From NCBI RefSeq assembly GCF_029227915.1, contig NC_079875.1, forward strand, positions 19,399,001 through 19,463,000: a DNA stretch of 64,000 nucleotides, read 5' to 3'. This stretch comes from Hydractinia symbiolongicarpus (taxonomy: Eukaryota > Cnidaria > Hydrozoa > Anthoathecata > Hydractiniidae). The notes under the pieces were generated by a model. It searched no databases. It had not been told where the DNA came from and worked only from the letters and a program-made list of their open reading frames with translations. The translations under genes and the position numbers were made by a program. This document shows, piece after piece, positions 46,925 to 58,870 of the stretch (within the stretch, counting starts at the first letter, position 1; the number at the start of each line of letters is the position of its first letter).

Positions 46925-47960
46925 TTCTATGAAAATTGACCAACAAAACTTTGTTTGTGCTGCATTTATTGACCTTAAAAAAGCTTTTGATCAAAAACTT
47001 TGATAAAAAAGCTAGTTGTTTTGGCATCAGCTGCCTTTGACTGGATTGAGTCCTAGTTAACGGGCCGCTAATGCAACTGACCCTTAGAAATGACACAAGA
47101 TTAGATCTGCTTCATAAAGATGCTTACAGGGTGCTGCAGGGATCTGTGTTGCAAAGAAAAAGTAGGGGGGGGGGCTACTTTTTCTTTGTATATTGATGAC
47201 TTAAAATCTGTCATCAATTCAAACTACCACCATCAATATGCAGATGATACATTATTTCATTCCATAAAAACTTGGATACCCTTGTCTCACAGATTGAATT
47301 AGAACTTTCGCAAGTCGAGCTCTGGCTGAATAATAACAAAATGACTATTAATACGGACAAAACTGAAACTATCTTTTTCGGCAACCACAGCCAGTTAAAA
47401 AGTTGAGAACAAAAGTATGAAGAGGAGCGAAAAAGTTAAATATCTCGGTATAATATATGATTCAAAAATGCAATGGGAAGACATTAATTACATTAAATAG
47501 AAGAATTCTATTTAAATATTCTAAAACTATTACATCTTGTTTAACACTTTACACCAAAAACCTTTAATGCACTTTTCATGCCATCTTTCAAATACTGCTC
47601 CTCAGCTTGGGTTTGTGCCACCCAAGGTAGATCAAGAAAACTAAAATGATTAAAATGTGTTTGTACCTTTCTTGGAAAAGAGAGGGAATATTCATTGAAT
47701 AATTCACGCACCAAAAATGATGCCATCCTAGTTTTCAAAGCCATGAATCACATTGCTCCTGATTACATGCGCTAAAAATTCCTTTTGGCAAAAAACTGCC
47801 ACAATCACCAAACAACAGGACCTTTGAAAAACAGGTTCACACCTCCCTTGGTAAACACATAATTTGGCAAAAAAACCTTTTCCTATTTAGAGCTGCAAAG
47901 TGTGGAATAATCTGCCAGACTAAGTGACCTGTAATGAAAGACTTCCATCTCTAATGTATT
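46925..47960 (+). pseudogene. LINE relic (RT core)
   Basis: FIDLKKAFDQ near 46965, a decayed LQGSVL box at 47135-47155, the catalytic YADDTLFHSI at 47235-47270, then VKYLGIIYDSKMQWED near 47435 and the 3' fragment FKAMNHIAPDYMR near 47735. Many stops and frameshifts; a run of G (47166-47172) has broken the frame. No intact domain. Confidence 0.75.
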
Positions 47961-48318
47961 TGGCAAATTGTAATTATTCCCCCAGTGGAAACAATCCACT
48001 AAATATGTTTTTTTTCTTGGCTAGCCACTTTACAAATTTTACATATTATTATTATTTATGACCATTTGAAGCCTACAAATCGCCATATTTCATTTTAGAA
48101 AGAGAATACATCCCAAGCTTAAATTTGTCATTTCATTCTAACCTAACATGACAAGAAAATGATTCTCCAAAACAGACAGATAACAGACAGCTTAAGGTCC
48201 CTGATTTAAGTTTTACAAAGGTTATCCCCATTTGTGGCCTTAGAGCAGAAGCGGGGCTCTGCCTTCTATCTTTCAGTGGAAAGTACAACATCGTCAAAGC
48301 TACAGTACAAGTGATCCA

Positions 48319-51240
48319 GTGAGTAGCACAAGCAAGTTGGACAAGCAAGTGGAAAAAATTAATGAACTGTTGGAACTGATCAGGGAAATACTATCAGTTG
48401 GATACCAAGGACTGGCTGCACATACAATTTGGATAATTTTTATGTGCAGCCGAACAGGACGTGGAATTTCTGTTTGTTGGATTCAATCATTTATCACCAA
48501 AATGTTTCTCCTTGATTGAAAATGTTGAAAAATGCAACCATAGAAACTGATTCAAACACTGCAGAAACCAATAGAACTCAAGATGAAATAGAGGATTTGG
48601 TGGCTGAACTCTGTCTCCGTACAAACTCTCAAGACATAGAATTTTGTTTGAGGAATTATCAATACGGAAAATCCCTTCAGCAATTAAGTAGAGAATTTTC
48701 TAAGTCGAAGAAACCAATTTTATTGGAAACTGCTATATTTCTCAATATTCCAGAATGTAGCCATGTAACCAAGCCAGACCTCATTCATCTTATCATTTGC
48801 AAAATTCAAAACCTTTTACCAGAAGATTGTGCTCTCTCCAAACAGAGATACCGAACGTCATTTGACGAAAGTCCCTATTCTCAAATGTGCCGTTTGATGA
48901 TTTAGCTGTGATGATTTTGTAGGATATAGATGAAATGTCGCTTAAACAGCTTTATAATCCTTTTTTGACCACCTGCTATTTATTACATTTGTGACCATTG
49001 CGACAAATCAACCATTCCTCAAAACTTTGTCAAACAACCTAAAACTTTAATGAAATGTAACAAAAAATCTAGTGCCACAAATGAATGCGCTACAAATTTA
49101 TTGGACCCTGAAATCTCTACAAGTGATCCTGAACTAAACACCAAGCCTGAACTTACTATCACAAGGTCATTCCCACCACAACAAAGTAACTCATCTCAAG
49201 ATAACACTAATGGAGAACCCAAAATGACTTCCAAAATTCGCTCCTTCTTTAAAAAAGGAAAATGTAAACATGGTATGAAAGGTGCATCATGTAAATTCCT
49301 TCATCCTAGACTTTGCAAAAAGTTAATGCAACATGGGACTAGAAACCCAAGAGGATGTACTCTTGGTCACAATTGTCAATATTTTTATCCAAACATGTGC
49401 ATGCAATCTCTGAGGAAAAGTGAATGTTTTAACAAATCCTGTTCCTTTTATCATGTGAAAGGTAAATATGGCATCTTAAAAATACAAACCACAATCAAAA
49501 TACTAAAACACTGATCAAAAAATCACAAAGCAATCACCATCAAAATACTAAAATGGACAGTGTAAACAAAACATCGTCAGATTTTTAGATGCAATTCGCC
49601 TTCTGAAGGCGGAGTTGATGCAAAAGATAGAAGAAAAATTTCAAATTTTTACTGTAAAAGCACCCTACCAAAATCCTCCTTGGAGCCAGGAGTCCTTTCC
49701 AGCTAACCATGGCAAACCCAATTATACAATTAACCACTAAACTACCAACCAAATCAATCTCAACGACTCAATCAAATCTATCACAATCAACCCCAACAAT
49801 CAATGCAACAAATCACTCAGAGCAAAATGTTTTGAATGCATTCACCCATTTTAATGTGCAAGGTTTATGTCTACAAACAAGACCCTCAAAAATCCCATAT
49901 CTAAGAGATAAAATTCAAACCAAAAATGCATTATTTTTAAGCCTGACAGAGACCTGGTTGAATAATCACAGAAATGTGGAATTGTACATCGAAGGTTATA
50001 CCCTTTACAGAATAGAATCAGCTCGAAAAAAGGCAAAGAAAGGCCGTCAACCTGGTGGTGTAGCAATCTATGTTCGAGATGATCTAGCTTGCTCGTGTGA
50101 GGAGCTTTTTACCTATTCCTCAGAAGCAATCCAATTATTTAGATCATTGGATTTGTTGTTTTTTAAAAGAGCTTGTGTTTTTTAAATAAATCGACATTAA
50201 AATCGCGTTACTATAATTAGTTTTGTTGTTAAAAAAAATAAAAATTCAATGGCCTTCGCTATTAATTTATTGTCGCGCAGAGTATTGTTTATAAACAATG
50301 TTTCTTGCTATGCTTTTGTTTTTAACACGAAGCAATTATTTTCGTGCAATTTGGAAGGAACTTGCTATCCTATTGTTTTTTTAATGAAAGCAATTATTTT
50401 TGCAAGTTGAGCGTACGCGTACGCTTACATCCGGACTGTACTGTATCTATTTTTTATGCTATCTGTTATATGTCTTCAGTGATAGTCTGAAGCAAATCTG
50501 CAAAAACAACTGTCAAATCAAACAAACATTTAAGACACCGCCGAAATCTCACAAGAAGGAGAAGACGAATCCACAAAATATTGAACAATACCAATTACCT
50601 GCAAAAAAGGAAAAACTAGTCAAAGAACTCCTTGAAATTGAAAAAAATTTACAAAAATCTTATTAAATGGAAATCTACAAAAAGAAAAACCAGCTTTAGA
50701 AGCTATCCAAAAAATCCTAAATACTTTTATTCATATGCAAAAAAGTTTTCAATAATAAAAGCAAAAATTGGACCACTTATGGATCACAGCAACAAATTAA
50801 CACATGGCTGAAATCCTTTCCTGTAAATATAAAAGAGTATTCAGTGAGCCAAAACATGTAGAAGACATAACAATCAACCTACCCCAACATGCATCAGAAA
50901 ATCCAGAACTCCACTTCTCTCAAAAAGACATCATCAATGCAATCGATAAACTCTCCAACAACTCTGCACCAGGCCCAGATGGCTTCCCAGCAATTTTTCT
51001 GAAGAAGTGTAAAACATCGCTATCTGTACCACTTTTTCTGTTATGGCAAAAATGTATGGACTGTGGTAAAATTCCCCAAATTTTAAAGCACTCACTAATC
51101 ACCCCTCATTTCAAAGAAAGAGAAAAATCTGATGCATCCAATTACCGCCCAGTAGCCTTGACATCTCATATTATTAAAATTTTCGAAAAGGTCGTCCGAA
51201 ATCATATCACCTGCTACCTTGAAGAAAACAGCTACTAAGC
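48319..51240 (+). pseudogene. LINE with CCCH-finger ORF1, partial APE and RT
   Basis: ORF1 pieces: 48516-48905, and 49050-49514 with CCCH-type fingers. KCKHGMKGASCKFLH is the first, lacking its leading Cys; in the second the final His is Tyr (HNCQYFYP); the third, CMQSLRKSECFNKSCSFYH, is canonical Cx8Cx4Cx3H. ORF2 starts at 49709 with an APE endonuclease (FNVQGLCLQTRP, SLTETWLNNH, GGVAIYVRDD), which is cut at about 50140. After an unrelated stretch the RT linker resumes from about 50440, then RT 50804-51238 (NNSAPGPDGFPAIFLKK, DASNYRPVALTSH). It stops at 51240, before the catalytic YADD region. Same family as 24191-26530. Confidence 0.85.
50410..50425. repeat. 16-bp perfect palindrome
   Basis: AGCGTACGCGTACGCT, at the edge of the segment that replaces part of the LINE ORF2. 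Confidence 0.9.
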
Positions 51241-51540
51241 AACAATATGAAAGATGGGAATGAAAAAGTGCAAAATAATCTTGACAAAGAGTATTTATGG
51301 TGACATAATTGCGATGTTTAGATAAAATGGCATTAGCTCTTTTAAGTTTGGAATTAATAAAATTAATATGAGATCGCCAGGAAAGGTCGGAATCGAGCAA
51401 AATACCTAAATATTTAATCATGACACTAGAATTAATATGTTTACCATTAATCTTCAATTTAAAATTAAAATTGTGAGTAGATTTACGTCTAGGTTTAAAT
51501 ATGTTGTATTCGGTTTTTGATGTGCTCATCAAAATTTCAT
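51241..51540 (-). pseudogene. Second LINE fragment, inverted
   Basis: The minus strand encodes STSKTEYNIFKPRRKSTH, IKYLGILLDSDLSWRSHINF and LKRANAILSKHRNYV, the thumb region after the YADD box of a different CR1-like family. It abuts the plus-strand LINE at 51240/51241 head-on. Confidence 0.8.
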
Positions 51541-52718
51541 TGGCATTAAAGGTGCGTAATCACCCTTAACATAAACATTTTATTAATTTATTTCAAAGTT
51601 CAGACGGAGTTATGACTTTCCTTAAAATTTGAGGATGTAAAAAGTACACTAGAAATGGAAATAATGGCACTTTAGTATCTTGAATTTATTATTGTTTTTT
51701 TCTGGCCACCATATTTAACGATCTTGTTGATCTCTTATTCTTGTCTAATAAGCGGGCCGTTGCAAAATGTTTGTGTGAAACCTTATGTGAACAAACAGCC
51801 TTAACTTTAAATGAGCTCTGAGATGGAGTTCGATAAAAACGCCAATATGGTAGGCTATGTTCACCATGCTGTTCTTTTTGGCTTGTTTTATCTTTGCAAA
51901 ACATGGCACCAAAAATTGGAAAGAAATCTTGGTTCTGTTTAAAAGAGTGGCCCGCGTAAAAACATCTGCATCACTTTCTCCACTTAGATTTAATTTTCCT
52001 CTATTCTATTCATCATTGTTTTTGGACAAAACAAAACAGAAAGAAGAAATCACAGCATTGCCTCGTGGTTATTAATTATGATAATTAATGCTTATCACGC
52101 TCTTTCTTTTTTTATTAGCATGACCAGGATTACTGCATATTATGAGCCAAAATACCCAACGGGGGAGAATGCTCATTGTGATAGTTGAAGATAGTTGAAG
52201 CACTATGGAGATAATTAAATTTAGAGCATGAAAGGGGAAATTCTTAAAATTTAGATATTCTAATTGTCTAGACCTGATACTGTCTCCATAAGGAAATGAC
52301 TAACTGTTTGAACAAAAGAAAATAATCACAAAGTAAGACAGCTAGCGAGGCGAAGCTGTCTTCAGAAACAACAACAAGAAGTGGTTTTTTAGATTGCTAA
52401 GGAATTTTAAGAAAAATATTGGACTTTATCGAATTTTGGGTATTTTAGGGCTCTGACGCGATTGAGGGGGGGTTTAAAGTTAGTGTCGGAACGACGCAAA
52501 ACATGGGAGAAATCGATATGTGAGTGGCCCCTTAGTCCTCCATCAGTTAGTGCAGGCAGAATTATATAAATACCCACTTATTCTGCTGGTACTATAATAG
52601 CACAGGATTATCCATGTTGCAAAAGTTTTTGTATATTGAACAGCAAGCAAATTTTGTAGTAAAGCTGAACAGTAATTTCTTATACTTAGCTGTCTTTGCA
52701 TAACGAGCCAAGACTTAC
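51541..52718. other. GOLM-like intron 1, next to exon 1
   Basis: No gene or repeat recognised. Frames at 51689-51904 and 51857-52075 are without domains. Confidence 0.4.
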
Positions 52719-53078
52719 TTTCACAGATTGGAAAAAGTCCACTGCATCAGCATATTTTTTTCCAACTTCTGTTTTTTCTGACATGGTGGACGTTTGTTCC
52801 TCCTCCAATTTTGCTACCTTGCTTTGAAGCTCTGAGTTGGATTGCTCCATCGACCTTTTTTCAGACCAACATGTTTTTAGTTTCATATCTGTTTTCTCCA
52901 AAGTTCTTGTCGACTTTTTGAGCTTCCAAGTTACTGTTGTGTATTTTTCTGCCAAATCTTTGTTTTCCCAAGAATATGACATAATGTAATATCCTAATGC
53001 AACGGACAGAATTATAAAAACAGCTATAAATGCTTGAGGTGATCGCATTTTATATGTTGTTTCATTGGGATGACCCAT
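52719..53078 (-). CDS. GOLM1/GOLM2-like Golgi type II membrane protein, exon 1
   Basis: 120 codons. The start is set at the Met of MGHPNETTYKMRSPQ because GOLM proteins begin MG... with a MxSP motif directly before the membrane segment; a Met 22 codons upstream (53144) is in frame but less likely. Residues about 15-34 (AFIAVFIILSVALGYYIMSY) are the signal anchor. The following luminal part is a coiled coil (LKKSTRTLEKTDMKLKTCWS, ELQSKVAKLEEEQTSTMSEK). Donor GTAAGT follows Val-Lys in phase 0. Family members are cis-Golgi cargo-sorting proteins of type II topology. Intron 1 spans about 12.75 kb (39965-52718) and contains the nested transposons and LINE debris listed below. Sequence identity to vertebrates is low outside the anchor, so the name rests on architecture. 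Confidence 0.75.
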
Positions 53079-53282
53079 GTTTACAAAATAGTCCTGTTTG
53101 TTTCTACTTGAAATGTCTTCGTGACAGACGAACAGACATGACACGGTACTGAATATGATTTGTGTCTGGTCATATGTGTCATACGTTGATATTCCACCGT
53201 TGCCTAATTTTTATTTGCGTAAGACCAACCAAACCTTTGTAGGCATGAACGCGCATGTTAATAAATAACACCCGAAATTTAC

Positions 53283-55211
53283 AGAGTTTCATACCGCGCA
53301 GGTCTCGAAAAAATTGCGGAAATAGATCCCCAAGCTGCATACTGTGGATTTATCAATGGATTCCGTAGTAAATTGACGTATTTTATAAGAAATATACCGG
53401 ATATTTGTGACTTGCTATATCCACTGGAAGGAATAATGCGTGATGGGTTTTTAACATGCATTAAATGGGGGCATTCTATGCTCCGATAATGAAAGATTGC
53501 TTATGTCATTACCACCACGTATGGGTGGTATGGGTCTCATAGTATTTCATGAGGAAGCAATTCATGAGTACGCAAATTCTAGAGAATTAACAGCGACAGT
53601 TAGAGACCTCGTCCTGCAACAGAATACGTCATATGTAACAACATCCACAACGAGGACGAAGGGATAATTCAAAGCCAAACGTGAAAGTCGCCAAATTGAA
53701 TTACTTCAAAAACTAACTCTGTCACTAGATGCAAGAATGCAACGTCTGAATTGTAGCAACAGAGAAAAAGGATCGTCGAATTGGTTGACAGCTCTACCTT
53801 TGAAAGATCACGGCTTCGACCTGAATAAACAAAATTTTTGGGATGCTGTTAGAATAAGATATGGTTGGAATTTATCTAATGTCCCAACAACATGTGCATG
53901 CGGTGCCAAATTTGATTTTCAACATGCTATGAACTGTAAGAAAGGTGGATTTGTTATTATCCGTCACAACAATGTTCGGGACATCACCACAAATATGCTT
54001 TCACAAGTTTGTAAAGATGTCGAATCGGAACCAATGTTGATGCCTCTCACTGGTGAAAAGTTTGACAAACGATCAGTGAAAACGTCGCACGAAGCTCGTT
54101 TAGACGTAAAGGCTGAAATACACTATCATTTTTCAATGATCATTTTCCAATGATACATTCCAATGACATTAAAAATGACAAATTTTGGCGCAAATATACT
54201 ATCATTAAAAACTTGAGGATGTTTTCTTTGCAACAGGACTCTGAAGAAGAAATAGCAGCTGCTGTTGTTATGTATATGTTATCAAAAAAGAGAGCTAAAC
54301 ATAGGAAAAAAGCAAAGAAATGTATGGGTGAAGCCGTATAGGCGAAATGAACTTGGCATCTACAATACTCTCATGTATGAATTGCGTGTAGAGGAAATTG
54401 CAAAAACGCGATTTAAGAATGCCGCCGAATATTTTTGATGAGCTCCTAAATCCCATAGAAGTTGACATTGAGAAAAAAACAACGCATTTGCGAGACCCAA
54501 TTCCTGTTAAGTCAAAGTAGCTGCAACTTTGAAGTTTTTCTCATGTGAAATACGCCGAATTACAGTATTTATTTTGCGCTCACAAAAGTACTTTGTCAGA
54601 GTTCATCGCTGAAGTTTGCGAAGCTATTTACATGCGATTAAAAGAAAAATACCTCAAGGTAAATATATATTTCGTGTGTTTTCGTGTGAAAAATGACATT
54701 TTTTTTTGTATACACTGTCATTTTTCAATGATAATTGGAAAATGATCTTTGAAAAATGATAGTGTATTTCAGCCTTAAGAGCTCGAGGATTTTGGGAAAA
54801 AGGACAAAATGCATTTTATGATATAAGGGTCTTTGATCCAAACGCATCGCGTTATTTTAACCAAAACCTAAAGCAATGTTATGTTAGGAACGAGGCTGAG
54901 AAGAAGAATCAATACAACGAAAGAGTAGGGAAGTTGAGAACGGATGCTTCACACTGCTAATATTCTCGATTTATGGCGGAATGGGTCGAGAGTGCCAAAC
55001 ATTCTACCATCGATTGGCTGAAGACATCGCAGCGAAAAAAAAGCAAAACCTGGGCAATGTAATATCGTGGATCCGGACGAAACTGAGTTTTTCACTGCTG
55101 AGATCGTGCCTGTTATGTATTAGAGGCTCCCGTATGGCAAATGTCAGGTCAGAGTGCAGTAGATTGGTTGCTGAAGACATTGATGTCGATCATCAGCTAG
55201 CTAAAATTTAG
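53283..55211 (+). pseudogene. Retroelement C-terminal module (RT-associated, nuclease-like)
   Basis: Broken plus-strand frames: DPQAAYCGFINGFRSKLTYF (53322 on), NERLLMSLPPRMGGMGLIVF (53490 on), then 53737-54110 with SNWLTALPLKDHGFDLNKQ, a CxC...H...C motif (CACGAKFDFQHAMNCKKGGF) and IIRHNNVRDI, and from 54779 FWEKGQNAFYDIRVFDPNAS and SLLRSCLLCIRGSRMA. The order of a Cys-rich motif, RHN and a DIR box resembles the restriction-like endonuclease end of some non-LTR elements; this assignment is inference. The RT itself is not present. It is interrupted by a Harbinger element; without that insertion the frame runs on in register. Confidence 0.65.
54110..54775 (+). mobile_element. PIF/Harbinger element, internally deleted
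   Basis: 666 bp with about 45-bp inverted termini beginning AGGCTGAAATACACTATCAT and flanked by TAA on both sides (54107-54109, 54776-54778), the 3-bp TWA duplication of PIF/Harbinger. The inside encodes, in broken frames, the N-terminal half of the HARBI1-like transposase: RRNELGIYNTLMYELRVEE, RDPIPVKSK, YAELQYLFCAHKSTLSEFIA and EVCEAIYMRLKEKYLKV. The DDE nuclease part is deleted. Confidence 0.9.
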
Positions 55212-55813
55212 ATTTTTTCCTTGTAATGTAATCTTTTCTATGTTCTGTTATCCTTCCACGTATAATGTCTCCAGTCGAATTTATATGTATTTAATGTAAT
55301 TTTTTTTAATGTATTTTTTTTTATATCGGTATATCTCCGTTGGACACCGGTAAAATATATGTATTTAAGTATTGGTCTGGGCGCTAGTGAAGCGTTTTGT
55401 AGGGACAAATTTTTGGCTTGTTTCATTTGTCTCGATAGCCCAAATAATTTTCATGGTTAGTTTTTATTCTGGTTAGTGCTGCGAAGAGGCAGAAATGCAA
55501 AATCCTGCCTGATGTTTCTTCAAATAATTTTTTACTTTAACTGACGTTTTTGCTTTTTAATAACACGTTTAAATGGTGTTGCTAACCCTCTTTGTGGTAT
55601 ATTGACCATGGGTAAGATGTTGGAATAGTAGTAGTAGGGAGTGAACATATACAGTTTTCGCTCCTTCCACACCTTTACCCTCCGAAAACCCGCTTTCACC
55701 ATTTCCACCACCACCTCATCCCAAAACAAGCAAAAAACGAAATCATATGTTGATATCAACATATAATCATATCATATGCCAATAACCAACACAAAATAAT
55801 ATTAATACAAATA
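55212..55813. other. Spacer before the Polinton-like genes
   Basis: AT-rich. A minus-strand frame 55532-55762 is unrecognised. No Polinton terminal inverted repeat or integrase seen. Confidence 0.4.
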
Positions 55814-55847
55814 ATCATATATAATATGACGTCATATTATATATGAT
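55814..55847. promoter_or_regulatory. 34-bp perfect palindrome with TGACGTCA centre
   Basis: The half-site ATCATATATAATATGAC is followed by its exact reverse complement. The centre is a full CRE/ATF site. It lies about 70 bp before the first ATG of the PolB region. A regulatory role is inferred from position and from the similar palindrome at the ATPase gene. Confidence 0.6.
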
Positions 55848-55919
55848 AGTATACAGAATATGAGTAAGGGAAACTCCCTAATTATTTTTGAAATGTCCAC
55901 CGAGTGAAAAAAATGCTGG

Positions 55920-58606
55920 TTGGAAATGAAATCTGTATATAATAAAGGAATGAGTTGGTTCAAAAATGCAATCAGTAAAATATATAATACCGTGTGGGCA
56001 CCAGTAGCGGCAACTCGCGAAGCTCTCACTAAACAACTAAGGAGCGTGCGGGATACCGTTAGCTACTACTACAACAAGGTCAGGGATCAATTTTCAGGAT
56101 CACCAACTCTCCACGATGAAGTTCAACGTGTCACCATAGATGAGGAATATCAGGGAATTGCCGATCTTAAACATATGTTCGGGAAAGAATCGAAACAAGC
56201 CACGAACCCTGATGTAATAAAGGACATTCAGAACATTTTTGATGCTGACGTGGAAATTTTTGAAGAGGAAAACCGCATCAAGACATGGCGGTTTAATAAT
56301 AACATTAACCAGCCATTGACGGACGCTATCATGCGAAAAATCACCCCCCCCATGTATACATGCGTGTGAAGGTGATATACTCATTTGGCTGTGATATTTA
56401 CCGAGGCGGTGGAGATGTTGCGAATTATCACAAAACCAAGAGCTCCTGGTCACTCTCAAGCATGGCTGAAATCGAGGCTTTCATCGATAAATGTGAAATA
56501 AAACGCCTTGATCTGGAAGATGCGGAATTCTGGACGAAAGCCTATTTACCACCAGACTTCGATATGCTCCCGGGACAAACACAAAATGGTTGATATGAGT
56601 GGCTAAATCAAGTGACGGTGATCGGTTTCAATAGTGGCAAGTATGATATAAACCTGATAAAGCGGTATTTTGTTGAACGAATTGCGGATGATCCCAATAT
56701 CAAAGTGGTGAAAAAAGATAATGATTATATGTTTCTAACCACATCAAAATTCAAATTCATCGATATAAAAAAATTTCTTCGCCCCGGGCCTTAGTTATGA
56801 AAAATGGTGCAAATCATTGGATTGCAATCTCAAAAAAATTATTTTTCCCGTACGAATGGCTAACATGTTACGAAAAGTTAAACCATGTGGGCCCAGTCGA
56901 TCATGATGCCTTTCATAGCGCTCTCAGTGGTAAAAACACACTCTCACTTGAAGACCACCAAATTTTCAGAGATGAGTTTTTTAAAAGAGGATGCGTCACG
57001 ATGCTTGATTGGTTAGCCGAATACAATATGGCTGATGTAATACCATTTATCGAAGCTGTAGACAAGACCCGCAACACTTATTATGAGGATGAGATTGACA
57101 TTCTCAAGGATGCAGTGAGCATTCCGGGTGTTTCGATGCGGTACGTTTTAAACAAATCATTGCGGTTGAACCCGGATATAAAGCTTTATGCCCCGGGTGA
57201 TCCATGTAAGCATAAATGCGAGGCTCGGTGCACCAAAACCCAATGCGAGGATTTCAAACAAGTTCAAAAATCTTGTACACTATGTACAAAGAACGAGGCC
57301 TATGAACTCCTCCAAACGGGCATGGTAGGTGGCCCAGCTATCGTATTTTGCAGGTATCATGAGAGTGATGTGACGGGTATTCGCTCACATACTTATACTG
57401 ACCCAAAAAAATGCAAGACTATACTCGGGTATGACGCCAATATGCTCTACCCAAGCACAGCATACAAGATTTACCTTGTGACAAGGAGAAGCTGATAAAA
57501 AGGGCAGACCCTGCTGGAGAATTAGATGCTCTGGCGGAGACATTCTAGATGGATTCATCTTTGGTTTTTGCCAGGTTGATAAAGAAGTGCCTACTGAGCT
57601 GTACGACAAGTTCAGTGAGATGTCCCCGTTATTTGTAGTCAGGGAGATCGGTGATAGCCAAATCTCTCAGCATATGCACGATTATTTGACCAAGACCGGG
57701 CGAAAACGTATCCCGGGTACTAGGAAGCTTTTGGGAGTGATGAGAGCCTCTAAGATTTTGCTTTGTACTGACCTGCTTAAATGGTACCTGGAGCATGGAT
57801 TAAAAATTACAGCGTGTTATCAAATACTTAAATACTCACGGGGTAAACCATTCGCATGGTTTCCGGAAGAAATCGCGGATGCGCGTCGCCAAGCAGATAA
57901 GGAGCCCGACAAACGTATTGCGGGCGATACTGCAAAATTGAAAGGGAACTCGTTCTACGGGAAGATGATCGAAGATCTGGCAAGGCATGCGAATACTACA
58001 TTTACAAAGGATGAGAATGTATTAGATGGTGCAATGAGAAGCCCATATTTGGAGGATTTGGAAGAAATTGGAGAGGCATACGAAGTAAGGCGGCTTAAAC
58101 AAGGCGTTTCCATAAATAGGGCATATCAATGTGGGATATATGTTTACCAATTAGCCAAGTTGCGCATGCTGGAGTTCTATTATGATTTTCTGGATAAGTA
58201 AGTAGATCGCCGATATTTTGAGTACATTTATATGGATACGGATAGCGCTTATTTTGCCATCTCTGGAGATGAGCTACGTGATATTGTTCGTCCCGAATTA
58301 ATCAAGCAGTACGATGAGGATGTGCCTCATTGGCTTGTTACCGACAAGCACTCGAGTAGAATCGGAGGGTTATTCAAGGAGGAATTCATCGGATCCAGGA
58401 TGATAGCGGTCGAGGTATATGGGAGCATTGAAGGGAGAGCTGGATACTGCAAAAAATGTAGGATTCTGGATTCATAATAAGGGTATATCACATATCAGCA
58501 AAATAAGCTGGGTCTATCAGCGTTTTATGATAAAAGGTGCTCGAGGATCGTATACATACAAAGCCCCTAGAGTAGTTCGCGTCCAATATTTGGTTATCGG
58601 CCATTA
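55920..58606 (+). pseudogene. Polinton-like protein-primed DNA polymerase B, decayed
   Basis: The N-terminal region (55920-56369, continued in another frame to 56593) is a conserved non-catalytic part: KIYNTVWAPVAATREAL and, after a frameshift, KVIYSFGCDIYRGGG. A large piece is then missing. The exonuclease remnant has VIGFNSGKYDINLI (56620 on). The polymerase domain shows YDANMLYPS (motif A), DTAKLKGNSFYGKM (motif B, 57930-57966) and YMDTDSAYF (motif C, 58231-58257), and a late LFKEEFIGSRM. A Cys-rich insert, CKHKCEARCTKTQCEDF, precedes motif A. Breaks: near 56360, 56593, 56794, 57494-57590, 58201 and 58440. All three polymerase motifs survive, but the chain cannot be made whole. PolB replicates the element's linear genome using a terminal protein (family knowledge). 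Confidence 0.85.
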
Positions 58607-58623
58607 AAGTTTTATAACAAAAA

Positions 58624-58815
58624 ATGCTTTGGAAAAAAGATTGCGAGCGATCCTTTTGTACATATAACTGTGATCACCCAGGGCGCTGGGTATGGGTTGA
58701 ACCATCTAACCCCGACAGTGTAGAAATGTGCGGTGCAGGCTGCTGCTGTTGTACCGCGGGACATATCACATATAACGAGGCCTGGGATAGAAGTATTACG
58801 ACCTATGCGCACTAA
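58624..58815 (+). CDS. Small Cys-rich protein of the Polinton-like element
   Basis: 63 residues beginning MLWKKDCERSFCTYNCDHPG, with a CGAGCCCCTAG cluster (eight Cys in total). No family recognised. It starts 20 bp after the PolB remains, same strand, and is followed by the membrane-protein gene. Confidence 0.45.
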   Translation: MLWKKDCERSFCTYNCDHPGRWVWVEPSNPDSVEMCGAGCCCCTAGHITYNEAWDRSITTYAH

Positions 58816-58823
58816 TAAGCAGT

Positions 58824-58851
58824 AAAGGTGTTGTGAGGCACCACCTTTATA
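58824..58851. repeat. Short hairpin between two element genes
   Basis: TAAAGGTG and CACCTTTA pair around a 12-base loop, 20 bp upstream of the next ATG. Confidence 0.6.
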
Positions 58852-58870
58852 CACAAAGCTGCCAATAAAA

